Shown here piece by piece: positions 32,913 to 43,302 of a stretch of 64,000 nt of DNA. The notes under the pieces are model-generated. The model was not told the origin of the DNA. It worked only from the letters and a program-made list of their open reading frames with translations, and ran no database searches. The stretch's first letter is position 1; each line of letters opens with the position of its first letter. The stretch spans positions 3,844,001-3,908,000 of the forward strand of contig NC_089439.1 in the NCBI RefSeq assembly GCF_026210795.1, read 5' to 3'. The position numbers were made by a program, and so were the translations under genes. Source of the DNA: Rhizophagus irregularis (taxonomy: Eukaryota > Glomeromycota > Glomeromycetes > Glomerales > Glomeraceae).

Positions 32913-34088
32913 CTACTCCAGATTAGTTAGATCGGTAGAGTACCACCATTCTACTTGATCGGCTAGTATTCTACCGAAATTAATCCTTGGCGATCGTCTG
33001 TTAGGTTGCCGGTATATCTGAGATATGACCGAATTCTGATTATTATCAACACTATGCCGGGTGTTATATAACCGACCACCACTCCGGGGTGATGTTCTAG
33101 CTAGAATATAGCGTTCACTCAATCTCCTTGATAAGTCGTCGATGATAACATTATCTAAGGATGCAACATCTCTTGGTGCATCATGTGGTATCCCCAGACT
33201 CCTTACGAGTTCACGGATCACATCTAGGGAAGGTACCTGAATCGGCACAAAATTCTCAACATGGATATTTGGATTAAGTAAAATGAGCTGATCTATGGCT
33301 TCTTTGCTAATATTATTACACCCTTCCAAATTGAGGTACTTTAAATTAAGACATGAACCAGCAATTTCTTTGATAGTTATATCGGTAATTTGACAAAAGC
33401 TAAGGTCGAGTTGCTGGAGCCTTGGGCAAGAACGAATAACATTACAAATTGATGTTTCAGAATATTCTCTGCGATTAGAGATATTTAGATATTCTAATCT
33501 ATGGCATGACTTCACGATTCTCCATAGACCACTGCCATCTACTTCTCAAGTACAAAAGCTCCTAAAGCCACCTGGTCGATCAATGCATAGATTGAGATAC
33601 TTCAGATTCGGGTATGAACTCGCTATCAGTTCTAATGCTCTATTACTAAATGCTATACTATTTATGAAACTCAAGTGGGTTATATTTGGGCATGAATGTA
33701 CAATGCTTATGATTTTTTTATCTGAAAGTGAATGGTAGTATGATACTTCGAGATGAGTTACATTTGAGCAATAAACTGGCGTTTGCTTCCTATGTACTAA
33801 CTTTATGAATTTTTTCAATCGAGAGAGATCCTTTACACGTTCTATCCTTATGAATTTATTTAATCGAGGGTGATCCTTTGCACAGTAATTTTTATAATCA
33901 TTTGGAAGAGATTGTCCAGGAAATAAGTCTTTCCCTCTCAATTCGATACGCTTCTACAGAATAGGGGCACCACATCTGTACCACAATTGGGTTACATATA
34001 GAGCGGGATAGAGAGATTTATCTATCAATAAGAAATGTAAAATCTGTTCTAATAGTTCTGGTAAATAAAAGATGCTTGATTGCGCCAT
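32913..34088 (-). pseudogene. F-box/LRR protein gene with two stops
   Basis: The N-terminus at 34088 reads MAQSSIFYLPELLEQILHFL, an F-box of the Rhizophagus F-box/LRR expansion, followed by LYPALYVTQLWYRC. AMN1-type leucine-rich repeats follow: [59 protein letters not shown] and [15 protein letters not shown]. The same frame is interrupted by TAG at 33956-33954 (where the family has Trp) and TGA at 33548-33546. F-box proteins recruit substrates to SCF ubiquitin ligases. The C-terminal 100 residues are an unrelated basic tail. It starts head-to-head with the next F-box gene. The two clean in-frame stops suggest recent inactivation. Confidence 0.65.
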
Positions 34089-34256
34089 ACATAGTGCATA
34101 TTATATATTATATCTTTAAACGAAAAAAGTCAGGCTTACTATCATATATGATTTACCAGAACCGGCCAGGCTCGGAGATGTCAGACTTGATGTAATAACC
34201 AAGTTTCGGAAACACATAATAGAAAATTATTGAAGTAAATATACCTTGATAAAAAT

Positions 34257-35430
34257 ATGGCGCTTGCTCTTCCTGAATTACTAAAGAATGTTTTTAATTT
34301 CTTAGCTAAAGATAACGTACTATATCCAACTTTGCTGGTCTCTAGACTTTGGTCTAGGTGCACTGGTCCAATTTTATGGGGTCGTATCGAATTGATTGGT
34401 GAGAAAGAACAGGAAAAGTTTATAAAAATGATACATATAAACTCTAGACCAATTTTTAGACATAGTGTGCAGTGCCTCATAATTACGCACCATTCTTATC
34501 TTTCGAATGAGATAATCGAAAAAATAGTTGAAGTATTCCCAAACATAATCCATTTAGATTTTGAGCGAAGTACGGGTTTTGATGATACGGCCTTAATCAA
34601 GATTTCTCAAGTATATCCCAACCTGATCCATCTTAACATTTCTAACAATAGGCTTAACCGATCATTCTATCACTAAAATCGCAAAGAAATGTGATAAATT
34701 GCAGTTTTTAGATATTGGTTTTGGCGGAGATATTACCGGTAAATCATTCTGTGAAATAGCACGGTCATGCAATGGGTTAAAACATCTAGGAATTAGTGGA
34801 TATCGGAATCATGTCACTGATAGCATTGTACATGATATTGCACGATCCCATCCTAACCTCCAATCCATAGATATTCGTTCTTCTAGTAGACTTACCGATA
34901 CTGCTATTTATACCCTTACAGATTTATGCCCAAATCTGAGAAGTTTAAAACTCGAGTATTGTGATGGAATAAATGATATAGCCATCAGAAAAATTGCACA
35001 TTGTCGTTATTTGGAACATCTCGAACTCTATAGTATAAAGGCTCTTAGTGATAAATCAATGTGCATTATTGCGCGATCATGTCCAGATATCCAATATCTT
35101 AATCTTCAATTTTGCAACATTACAGACAAAGCTGTAGAAGAAATAGCTCTATCCTGTCACAATTTAAAACATCTAGACCTTTTTGGAGCTTTGCATATAT
35201 CTGATTCGTCAATTTCCAAAATTGCAAAAATGTGTCCTAATATCATATATCTTGATCTTGGATACACTGACCTTATTTTCGATAGAACCCTTAAAACTAT
35301 CGCAGAGTATTTACATAGTCTAGAATATCTTGGCCTGAAAGGTTGCCGTAGAATTAGTCAAAAAATAATAGACATGTTATTTCCTGATCTCGAAATAGGC
35401 GGGTATTACTCATTACCACTTGGGCGGTAA
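34257..35430 (+). pseudogene. F-box/LRR protein gene with one frameshift
   Basis: Starts MALALPELLKNVFNFLAKDN, an F-box, then SRLWSRCTGPILWGRIEL and about ten AMN1-like leucine-rich repeats, such as LDFERSTGFDDTALIKISQV, LDIGFGGDITGKSFCEIA, LNLQFCNITDKAVEEIA and LDLGYTDLIFDRTLKTIA. The frame changes by one near 34650, where LNISNNR gives way to LTDHSITKIAKKC, so two overlapping frames (34257-34676 and from about 34650 to 35430) cover the protein. The intact length would be about 390 residues, normal for the family. It shares a 168-base divergent promoter region with the F-box gene at 34088. Confidence 0.7.
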
Positions 35431-35475
35431 GAATAGATGAATTCGGATAAATTTTCTGAGCTGGCGAGGCCCATT

Positions 35476-35935
35476 TTAAACCACCAACCGTTTAACCTTT
35501 TTTGGTCGTGCCTTCCTTCGTTGCTTATGAGGGATAGCCTCATTTTCTCTTATCACAATTGTCTTGACCGAATCAGATTCTTCGGAAGACTCAGACAAAT
35601 AGGAGGAACCCTTATGCACAGCGCCTTTCAGCCCTTTTTTAGCAATTATCAAGGGAACTATTTCATGTATTAAATCGACCACAGTCTCCATATCTGCACA
35701 TTCGTCCAGATCTTCTATTTCAGCTTCCAATGAATTGACCCTCCTTTAAGCTTTATATATTCGAAATGATAATTTTCTAATTGTTTCTCGAGCCCCAAAT
35801 CTGTCTAGAGAGTGCTTTATATGCTTCTGCATTTTGCTCATCTAGCCCTAATAACTTGGCTTTATTTTCTGTACGCCTGATAACTTCCTGCTCGCTATGT
35901 ATACTATCGGGTGAATGATTTTGATCAGCTACCAT
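35476..35935 (-). CDS. Small acidic element B proteins
   Basis: Two short frames: 35935-35777 (MVADQNHSPDSIHSEQEVIR, 52 residues, helical) and 35730-35476 (MEAEIEDLDECADMETVVDL, 84 residues, acidic centre SESSEESDS and a basic tail RRKARPKKVKRL). They may be two genes or remains of one. The basic tail could bind nucleic acid. No family recognised. Confidence 0.3.
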
Positions 35936-36232
35936 TTTTGCAATATTTTATATATGCTAGATCTTGCCTCAAGCGAAAAAATAAAATTTAATAAATAATG
36001 TCTATCCCACTATGTGATTAGTTTTCATCGAAGAGTATGAATGGGTCTGCTTGATCGGACAGCAGACATATACAAATCATTATCAGGATTAATCCACTTT
36101 TTCTTTTATCTTTACCTGGATCTTCTGGGATGCCTTCGAACAATTGCAAGAAGGTAGGTCGTTCATTATGCCATAACTTTCTATTGATTCATGACGACCT
36201 ACTACTTGTCTGCAAGCCAACTTTCGTAAATA

Positions 36233-37213
36233 TTAGCGATGAGAATTGTTCCTACTTCCATGGATCCTGCTAGCATGATCTGCACCTATCTTTCTCAATT
36301 TACTCGAAGTAATCCCATGTTGAGCTAAAGCAAGATTAATTGGATTTACATTAACTATACCGCTTTTGTTTTTTCGTAAGAAGGGGAATTTTTCTGGTAT
36401 TGCTTTTTGAATCCAAGTAAGCAAATCTTTTGCTTGTAGCAGATTTTTTTCTATTGAAACGAAAGGCCAAGGTTCTCCCACTCCTGTTTCTTCTTTGACT
36501 TTAGAGTAGCCAGTACAATACCAGGAATATTTAGGATTATACCAGGTCTTTTTAGGACGCCAAGTCTCGTCTAATGCTTCATAATTATCAATACAAAGAC
36601 CGGTGACATCTGCTGGTCACATGCATAACATTATCATTACATCAACCAGATTTTCCTTAGAAGGAGACAAGGAAATATTACATTTATCGAGTCTTTCTTG
36701 AACCGGTTCTAAGAAGAAGTGTTCAGGCCAGTCGACACCTTCAAATTTATCAAGTACAAGTCGATGTGCTTGAATTTTATTTGATTCAGTAGTAATATGA
36801 GGAATTTTGGTCGCTTCTTTTTTGGAATGATCAGCTTCATGATCCCGTAACTTTTTTCACAATAAAGTAAGCCGGGAACTTCCTGCAACTGGATTAGGTG
36901 TGGAACTCCCCAAATCATATGAAATTTGTTTTATTTTCTCAGAGGGATAATCCTTTTCCACAATTTCTTGGGCAATTTTATCAACAGTATCCCTGCCTTC
37001 TTCACGCTTTCCAGTAGGTCGAATAGGAATAAGAACTTCTACTTGTTCCTTAGTAAGCCCTAATACCCGAAAGCGCATTTTGGCATTGGATCTTACCTTG
37101 CGATCATCCTTTAAACTTTTGCTAATTTCCTCTGTGTATTGAGCTAGTTCGGATGATGGGGTTTCGAAGGTCCATTTATGGCGTTTCATGAAATCTGTAG
37201 CTACTTTTGCCAT
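36233..37213 (-). pseudogene. Element B gene, possibly tyrosine-recombinase-like
   Basis: The coding run on the minus strand starts MAKVATDFMKRHKWTFETPS. A helical domain follows (ELAQYTEEISKSLKDDRKVR, LGLTKEQVEVLIPIRPTG), then a middle region with TWYNPKYSWYCTGYSKVKEE, and a C-terminal block ITSSKLRKIGADHASRIHG. The last resembles the H-x-L-R-x-x-G-A box of tyrosine recombinases, although the first His is Ser here in what I see. I recognise the family as repeated in Rhizophagus without a known role. It is a fossil with about two breaks. An alternative is a DNA-binding accessory protein. Confidence 0.35.
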
Positions 37214-37441
37214 ATTGTTTTTACGACAGTATAGTCAAGAATATTAAAACGTACTAATTTTATATTAAGTACAAAAAAGTTCAGTTTGAAAAAATGTTCT
37301 GTAATATCACTACCTCATGGTTGGTAGGGTAAAAATATTATAACTTATTGCGGGCTCTTTATGAGGTCACGAGCTCTGGCCGGGATATCTTTTATATATA
37401 TTTGAAAATTGCGGGTAGATAGGATATGCGAAAAAAATACA

Positions 37442-37471
37442 TAGTCATGGAACCCCCATTCCAAGGCTATG
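37442..37471 (-). terminator. Hairpin 3' of the 183-residue gene (element B)
   Basis: A 30-base inverted repeat with arms ATAGTCATGGAA and TTCCAAGGCTAT and a 6-base loop, 28 bases past the stop of the 183-residue gene. In gene orientation it equals the element A hairpin at 27 of 30 positions. Confidence 0.6.
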
Positions 37472-37498
37472 AACAAATTATCTGTATCGATTCACATT

Positions 37499-38046
37499 TT
37501 AGTAAAGTGCTCGCGCTAGAGCTAATATTTGTTCTGGTTCTAAAGCATTCATCTTAGTGAATGCATTATATAAAGAATTTGGCCTGTACTTTGAAGGGAC
37601 TAAATTCGGGTGATGGAGGAATTTCATGAGTACGTCATTCCTCCAAACTTTTGTCTCTCTATGTTCCCAAGTTATTCCTATTAATACAGACAAGTTATCA
37701 CTAGAATAATTCGTTTGTATTAGATTTTGAAGCGAGGATCGTTTATTTTTTTCAAGGGTAAATAATCCCATTCTTCCTATAACAGCAGATTCTACACTAA
37801 TAGAAACTTTTTACAAATATTCGATCTAGCTAGGATAGATAAAGGTGGAATTATAGCCGAATAGTAGAAGTCGGCTAAGGAGTCTAATTCGAATTCACCA
37901 ACATATATAGTCCCAATATCCTCTAAATAATCCAAAAGTCTATCAGCGTATCTGAACCCTTCACGAATCAACTTCTGGAATAGCTTTCCATTTGGGTCGA
38001 TCCATCGGCCAGTTAGTAAATTAAGTACTGTTCTATGTATGTCCAT
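37499..38046 (-). pseudogene. Element B copy of the 183-residue protein
   Basis: Two adjacent frames, 38046-37792 (MDIHRTVLNLLTGRWIDPNG, YADRLLDYLEDIGTIYVGEF) and 37771-37499 (MGLFTLEKNKRSSLQNLIQT, ITWEHRETKVWRNDVLMKFL), match the element A protein block for block at roughly two-thirds identity by eye. The gene starts 110 bases from the divergent Cys-rich gene and ends at the shared hairpin. It is a fossil with about one break. Confidence 0.55.
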
Positions 38047-38156
38047 AGCGTTAGTATAAAAAGATACTTTATCTCATTGTAATACCGATTAATTTAAATA
38101 CATATTTTATTATGAAATTAAAAGTGAAAAGAGGGTTTATATCCTGAAATACTTCC

Positions 38157-38705
38157 ATGGCTCGCTTTATTTGCGCACATATCAAAAGAGATGGCACTAT
38201 TTGTGGAAATAGATGCTGTGACCCTGCCGGGTGTTATAGGCACTGGAAATTGTATGAGAAAAACATGAAAAAATTTCACTGCCTTAGTTGTGAATTTCCT
38301 ACCGATACTGATTCAGGATTTTGTTCCAAATATTGTTCCAAGTATTCTGCAAAGTTTCATTTGCACAATTACCGGATGAGGCAGAAACGTAAGGCCGAGA
38401 CCGAGGCTCTTCAGCCCGCAAAGATCTCTGAATTATCAGATGAGACCCTTCAACCCAGAATCCCTGAAGCTCCAATTTCTGAGTCGGATGATAGTAGTAC
38501 TTCAATCCATGAACACTTATTTCCCGCTTCTTCACAACTATTTGTGGATTCGTCAGGATGGAATTTAACGGATTTGATCCAGGTCGAAGTACTAGGTGAT
38601 AGGATTATAATTAGAGACTCAGTTCCAGAAGCACCCAGAATCTATAAAGCTCCAGTTTCTGAGTCGAATGATGAGGATATGGGTATTGACCTATTTGGGG
38701 ATTAG
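38157..38705 (+). CDS. Element B Cys-rich protein with acidic tail
   Basis: 182 residues. The first 65 carry the paired zinc-type pattern MARFICAHIKRDGTICGNRC, AGCYRHWK, CLSCEFPT and SGFCSKYCSKYSAKF. This is the same spacing as the 75-residue paralogue in element A, which lacks everything downstream. The remainder is acidic and repeats EAPISESDD / KAPVSESNDED, like an activation or interaction tail. It starts 110 bases from the divergent 183-residue gene. The role is possibly transcriptional, by composition only. Confidence 0.5.
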   Translation: MARFICAHIKRDGTICGNRCCDPAGCYRHWKLYEKNMKKFHCLSCEFPTDTDSGFCSKYCSKYSAKFHLHNYRMRQKRKAETEALQPAKISELSDETLQPRIPEAPISESDDSSTSIHEHLFPASSQLFVDSSGWNLTDLIQVEVLGDRIIIRDSVPEAPRIYKAPVSESNDEDMGIDLFGD

Positions 38706-38877
38706 TGGTTAGCTCGAAATTCAGAGCACTAGATCCCCTCTGAATTATCTGCCGGAAAGTAAGTAAAAAAATATTATTAGTCGATTATTATATATAATTT
38801 TGTTAGAAGCCTACGTCTCAAAGTATGTGACTATGTATCTGACCGGAGCGAGAATTTTTTTTAATGATACCTACTTG

Positions 38878-38942
38878 AATAAGTGTAGTCTTCTTCGTAA
38901 TCTTATATAAAAAATTGGAAGAAGACTACACTTTTCTAGATA
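38878..38942. repeat. Foldback palindrome between convergent genes
   Basis: Arms AAGTGTAGTCTTCTTC and GAAGAAGACTACACTT flank an AT-rich centre of about 30 bases (GTAATCTTATATAAAAAATT). It lies between the convergent ends of the Cys-rich gene (38705) and the replication run (38960), where it could end both transcripts. Four relatives lie at 42.65-43.06 kb. Confidence 0.7.
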
Positions 38943-38959
38943 TATATTTGGACATGGCA

Positions 38960-41900
38960 TTAGCATATATCAATTAAATTCTGAATATCTTCTGAAATTT
39001 GCGTATTATCAACTTTGCTAGAACTAGAAAGATTACCTAATAATAATTCATCGGGTGGGATCTTACTATATCCATATCGAGTATCTTTACCATTTTCCCA
39101 ATAAACTTCTTCCCCTGTTTGGTATGAAGGAAACTTGGGGGCGTCCTTGCTATCGAATGAACCAACTAAATGATAATATCTTTGACTCTTATCAACAGCC
39201 TTAAATTTCAATCCATAAGTTGCGTAAAGGGATGCATTTAATAAACTAATTTTCGCTCGGATTGTTTTTAATCCCGATTTTTTAGCACTGCGCAATGCAT
39301 TTGTATTATCAAATACTCGAGCCATTTTAGGCACTAAACCCTGGAGATACGATGTCGATTCGGGAGTGTTCAAGCACTTTTTGACATCATCAGATTTATA
39401 TCGTGTCCTATCGTCAATGTCTTTAGCAGGTGTACAGATCCTTAGTAATTCCAAGCAAATTCGATGCCTCTCAGCTCGAGTAGCTATGATAAGTTTATCT
39501 TCTCTATAATCTTTACGAATGATAGCCTCAACAGCTGTTTCATTGTTAATGCCAGCGTCTCGTAACTGTCTATAAGCTCTGAACCATTTCATATGATTAT
39601 AATTCCTATACTTCGATATGAATTCTTCAGTCAATGATTCAAGCGGAATTTCATAACATTCTACAATATGATGCCGGTTTAGAGATCGCATTTCCTCTAA
39701 AGTCTTCTTCGGCTTATTTTCCAAAACCTCGGCTATTTCATAATCAAGAATACGGGCATTTGAAATATCTGAAATTTCTTCTGCTTTAATGATAGATGAA
39801 CTCACCTTTACTGTCTGGAATAATGATATCGTATTATCTTTAGGTTTAGGAATAAGTTTTATGAAAGAAATTACCATACCCGCATTTCGGAGAAAATCAA
39901 CCATTCTCCAGCCAAATAAACGATGAGATCGAAATTTTTCTAACATATATGCAACCCATAAACGAATAGTTGGTACTTTCTTATTCTGAATAATAGAGTC
40001 GATATCCGGAAACATTCCTCTATTCTGAAGCTCTTGGGGGAGACATTCGCGTTTAGCATTCAACAACCATCAAAATAGCCTTTCTTCTGTAATGGAAACA
40101 TTAAACGATCTTTGCTCGATATGACATATATAATCTTTAATGCACTGCATGCGGAATAACATCTGATTCGTTCCAGCGTTTGTTTCTATATAGCTATTAA
40201 AGAGACAAAATGCTCGCTCAAAATTAGGATTAGTGCAAGATACTCCTATTTTTAGAGTGCTAGTATAAGCAACTAGGTCTACGGCTTTCCATGCTTCTTC
40301 AACGTTACTGAAATCGTGAGCCTTTTCTACCGGATCAGATTTACCATGATATTCCTTAATCTGTAGTTCTAGAAAATCGGTCTTAAGAGCACGAACAATC
40401 CCTTACACATCCTTTCTGAGATGGCAGATAAGCGAAGTGCTTTTCCGATTCTCAAAAGGTAGTGAAGATATTTGCTTGGCCCAATCCCAGAGTTCGGCTA
40501 ATACAGTTTCTTTATTGGGAGCCAAGCGGAATGTCTTACCTTCCTGTGGTTGATAAGTGTTATGGATAATTGAAAATACTCTATCCTTGCGAAGGGCCTT
40601 AATCCATTCAATGTTGAGGTCAGTTAAGTCATTGTCCATTACAATAATGCGCCTCGCATCTTGTATTAATTTATATAATTTTTCTATCGATTGTCCTGCC
40701 AAACGACTTTGTGCTTGAGCAATTATAGACACTATTTCATCAAGCCACAGGTCATAATGGATTGGAAGACATTTGCATTTTTTATTACATTTACAATTAT
40801 TGGTAATACGATGTAAGCTTTCTATCTGGCATACTACCCTCTTATGATCAGGTAGATTTATATTACCATCGATATCGCAATATGACTTAAGATTAAGCCT
40901 TGTAGTAACAGCGTTTGAGTAAGAATGGCGTGTAGATAATACTAGCAAATTTACATCATTAGGGATAGCCAAATTTTTAAGAATATAGGTTTTTCCTGTT
41001 TCCCAAGGCGACCCCACATAAATATCGTCTTCATTGGGTAATGGTCTTACATACCTTTCATTATAAGTTTCTGTAGCCGTAAGGGTCTCACTATATTTGA
41101 CCCAAGATGGTATTTTTACGAAGGCTTTAGGGAAGTCTGGAGCCTTTACCTTGTGGGAGGATTGTGAAGGATTTTTATTTTCTTGCTGAATTTTTTCTGC
41201 AATAGATGGGTCGCATTCAAAAACTTCCCCTGGTTCATCACTACATTGCCGGAAGCATTTTACAATGAATGTTCCACTGCTGGCATATACACGACCGAAC
41301 CACCGCTGATCCTTGTCATGTATACGTTTACATAGTGGACATTCTAGTGAAGCTTTTCGGTTAAAATATACGAAGTTTTGTGAATCATTTTCCTCGATAT
41401 TCCAATCCCTAAGATAGTTAGAATGCTTTTGCAAAACTAAGTTCGCACATTTTTGTAATATATCCCGACCCACGGATATTCTTAGTAAATTATTATTTTT
41501 TTCTATGCTAAGCATTCGAGGTCTTACTTTAAGTTCTAAGCTAGTAGGTAGTTAAACCCTAGCGTGGTCGAGCTCATTCCACCCATTATCTAGTGAGAAT
41601 TGAAGAATACGCTTTACACGACCTTTTTTTGCCAAACCGATAAGGCGAAGGTTAAAATTTTGACCAGGCAACCCCCGATCAATATACTTGCTGAATTTTT
41701 CCCCAGTTAAGGTATATACTAATTCGGTAAATGCTTTGAGTTCCTGATGATCAATAAGAAGAGCCGGTGCGTATAAAATATGGTAACTACACTTGCTAGG
41801 GTCTGACGATGTGGTGATTATTAATCCCTTTAGAATATCTTTCCAGTTACAATCAAGAATTCGATATAAAACTCTTATGAATGAGCAACAGATTCGGATG

Positions 41901-42514
41901 AATACACTACCAGATTTAACTCCATTTGATTCCATATCCCCCTGTGTAGCATCGATATCAATCACAGGTCTTAAAGGCTTTTGACCATTAATACATTCAT
42001 GAATCCCGGGTAAACCATATACTTCAGAAATGTCGTCTGCAACAGAAAACTTCGGAGCCCGATCAGCGTCTTGGTCAATTTTGATAACCAATTTATTTTC
42101 CACTTCATCCCGATCATAAGCATTATATAAACTAGACCCCTTTTCATTCGAAAAGAGGAATGAATAGATTGGAAGGCAATCTAATGAGCCTTTATCATTT
42201 GACATATCTCTAGGCAGTGATGAAAGAATTTCCCGAATACTATTTAGCAGGTCCTTAGGAGTGAAGTCATTATTAAACTTTTCTTGTCTTGGTAACGGAA
42301 ATGATGGAGCCACGGTAGTGCTAGTTGAAGCGCAGGGGACTTCTTCACTATCTGATTCGCAATTGGACTCATGGTTATTATAATCATCTGATCCGCAATC
42401 AGATTCATCATTATAGCTATCTGAGTCGCTCAAGTATTTATTGGGGTCAGCGCCGTCATAGTGGGCTTGAGGGCCGGTGCGATCAGTTTGGTCGAAAATA
42501 GTTGGTGTATGCAT
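38960..42514 (-). pseudogene. Primase / UL9-like replication protein coding run
   Basis: Three long frames lie on one strand. 42514-41552: acidic N-terminus, then an archaeo-eukaryotic primase core with VIDIDAT, the S-S-D-P-S-K-x-S-Y-H-I-L-Y motif and FNLRLIGLAKKGR. 41515-40403: zinc ribbon CPLCKRIHDKDQRW...FIVKC, then a P-loop-like YVGSPWETGKTYIL, LWLDEIVSI (Walker B/DEAD-type) and helicase-like blocks as in Herpes_ori_bp (UL9) proteins. 40066-38960: a C-terminal region with RHRICLELLRICTPAKDI, which I recognise from fungal replication-origin-binding-protein families. Such proteins prime and unwind element DNA. Fossil with about two or three breaks. Confidence 0.6.
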
Positions 42515-42650
42515 GATGTTAGTTCGAAAAGTTATACTATCTCTATAAAATTCGAAAATGTTTAATTAATTTTTTTGGTGGTTGCAAAAAGAGATGTATA
42601 GCAAGCTAGTAAGCAAAATGAAAATAAAAGGCAAGTGGATGTATCTGAAA

Positions 42651-43057
42651 AAGTGTAGTCTTCTTCGTAATCTATTATATAAAAATTGGAAAAAGACTAC
42701 ACTTTTCTAGATATATACTTGGGTATGGTATAGCCTCCGCGTAATCTATTATATAAAAATTGGCAGAAGGCTACACTTTTCTAGACATATACTCGGATAT
42801 GGTGGAGGTTCGTGTAAGATAAAAATATACCAAAAAAGTGATACTGAAGTTAGCTGGTCTCTCTTGAGACGCTTCGGAGACACGAATAAATATATTCCTA
42901 ATAGGTGATATTTAGGGTAGTCTTCTGCGTAATCATTATATAAAATATTGGCAGAAGACTACCCTAACACTAGTATGTATTCGGGTATGTCATCCAGGGT
43001 AGTCTTCTTCGGAAATATTATATAAAATTATGGAAGAAGACTACCCTAACTAAGGTT
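42651..43057. repeat. Four foldback hairpin units beyond the replication genes
   Basis: Near 42651, 42727, 42912 and 42997 lie hairpins with arms like AGTGTAGTCTTCTTC or AGGGTAGTCTTCTTC around an AT core (ATTATATAAAA). Between them sits a recurring spacer CTAGATATATACTTGGGTATG. Arms change together on both sides (GTGTAG with CTACAC, GGGTAG with CTACCC), so base pairing is kept. They sit upstream of the primase start and match the palindrome at 38.9 kb. Confidence 0.7.
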
Positions 43058-43294
43058 GCTTGCCGAAACCTAGGGGTTTAGGCAAGATGGCGTTTCGCCG
43101 AAAAGCGAAATTCTGCTGAAACTATATTAAAGTTATATTAAAAAACTGGCGAAACTTTGGAAAATGGCGAAACTGCCAAAACTTATTATAAATGCCGAAA
43201 CTGCCGAAACTCTGCCGAAACTATAATAAATTTATAGTAAAATTTTGACGAAACTAATCGTAGGATTTTGAAGAGGTTTAGACAAGCAACCTTA
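43051..43294. mobile_element. hAT-type MITE, 244 bp
   Basis: Terminal inverted repeats TAAGGTTGCTTGCCGAAACC (43051) and AGGTTTAGACAAGCAACCTTA (reversed at 43294, a few mismatches). A perfect 8-bp target duplication ACCCTAAC lies at 43043-43050 and 43295-43302. The interior is rich in GCCGAAACT words. The uninterrupted site is visible in the sister repeat at 42960-42980 (CTACCCTAACACTAGTATG), which proves the insertion point. Confidence 0.8.
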
Positions 43295-43302
43295 ACCCTA
43301 AC

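Noticed and set aside
34181-34480. 99-residue minus-strand frame
   Set aside because: It is antisense to the F-box start of the 34257 gene.
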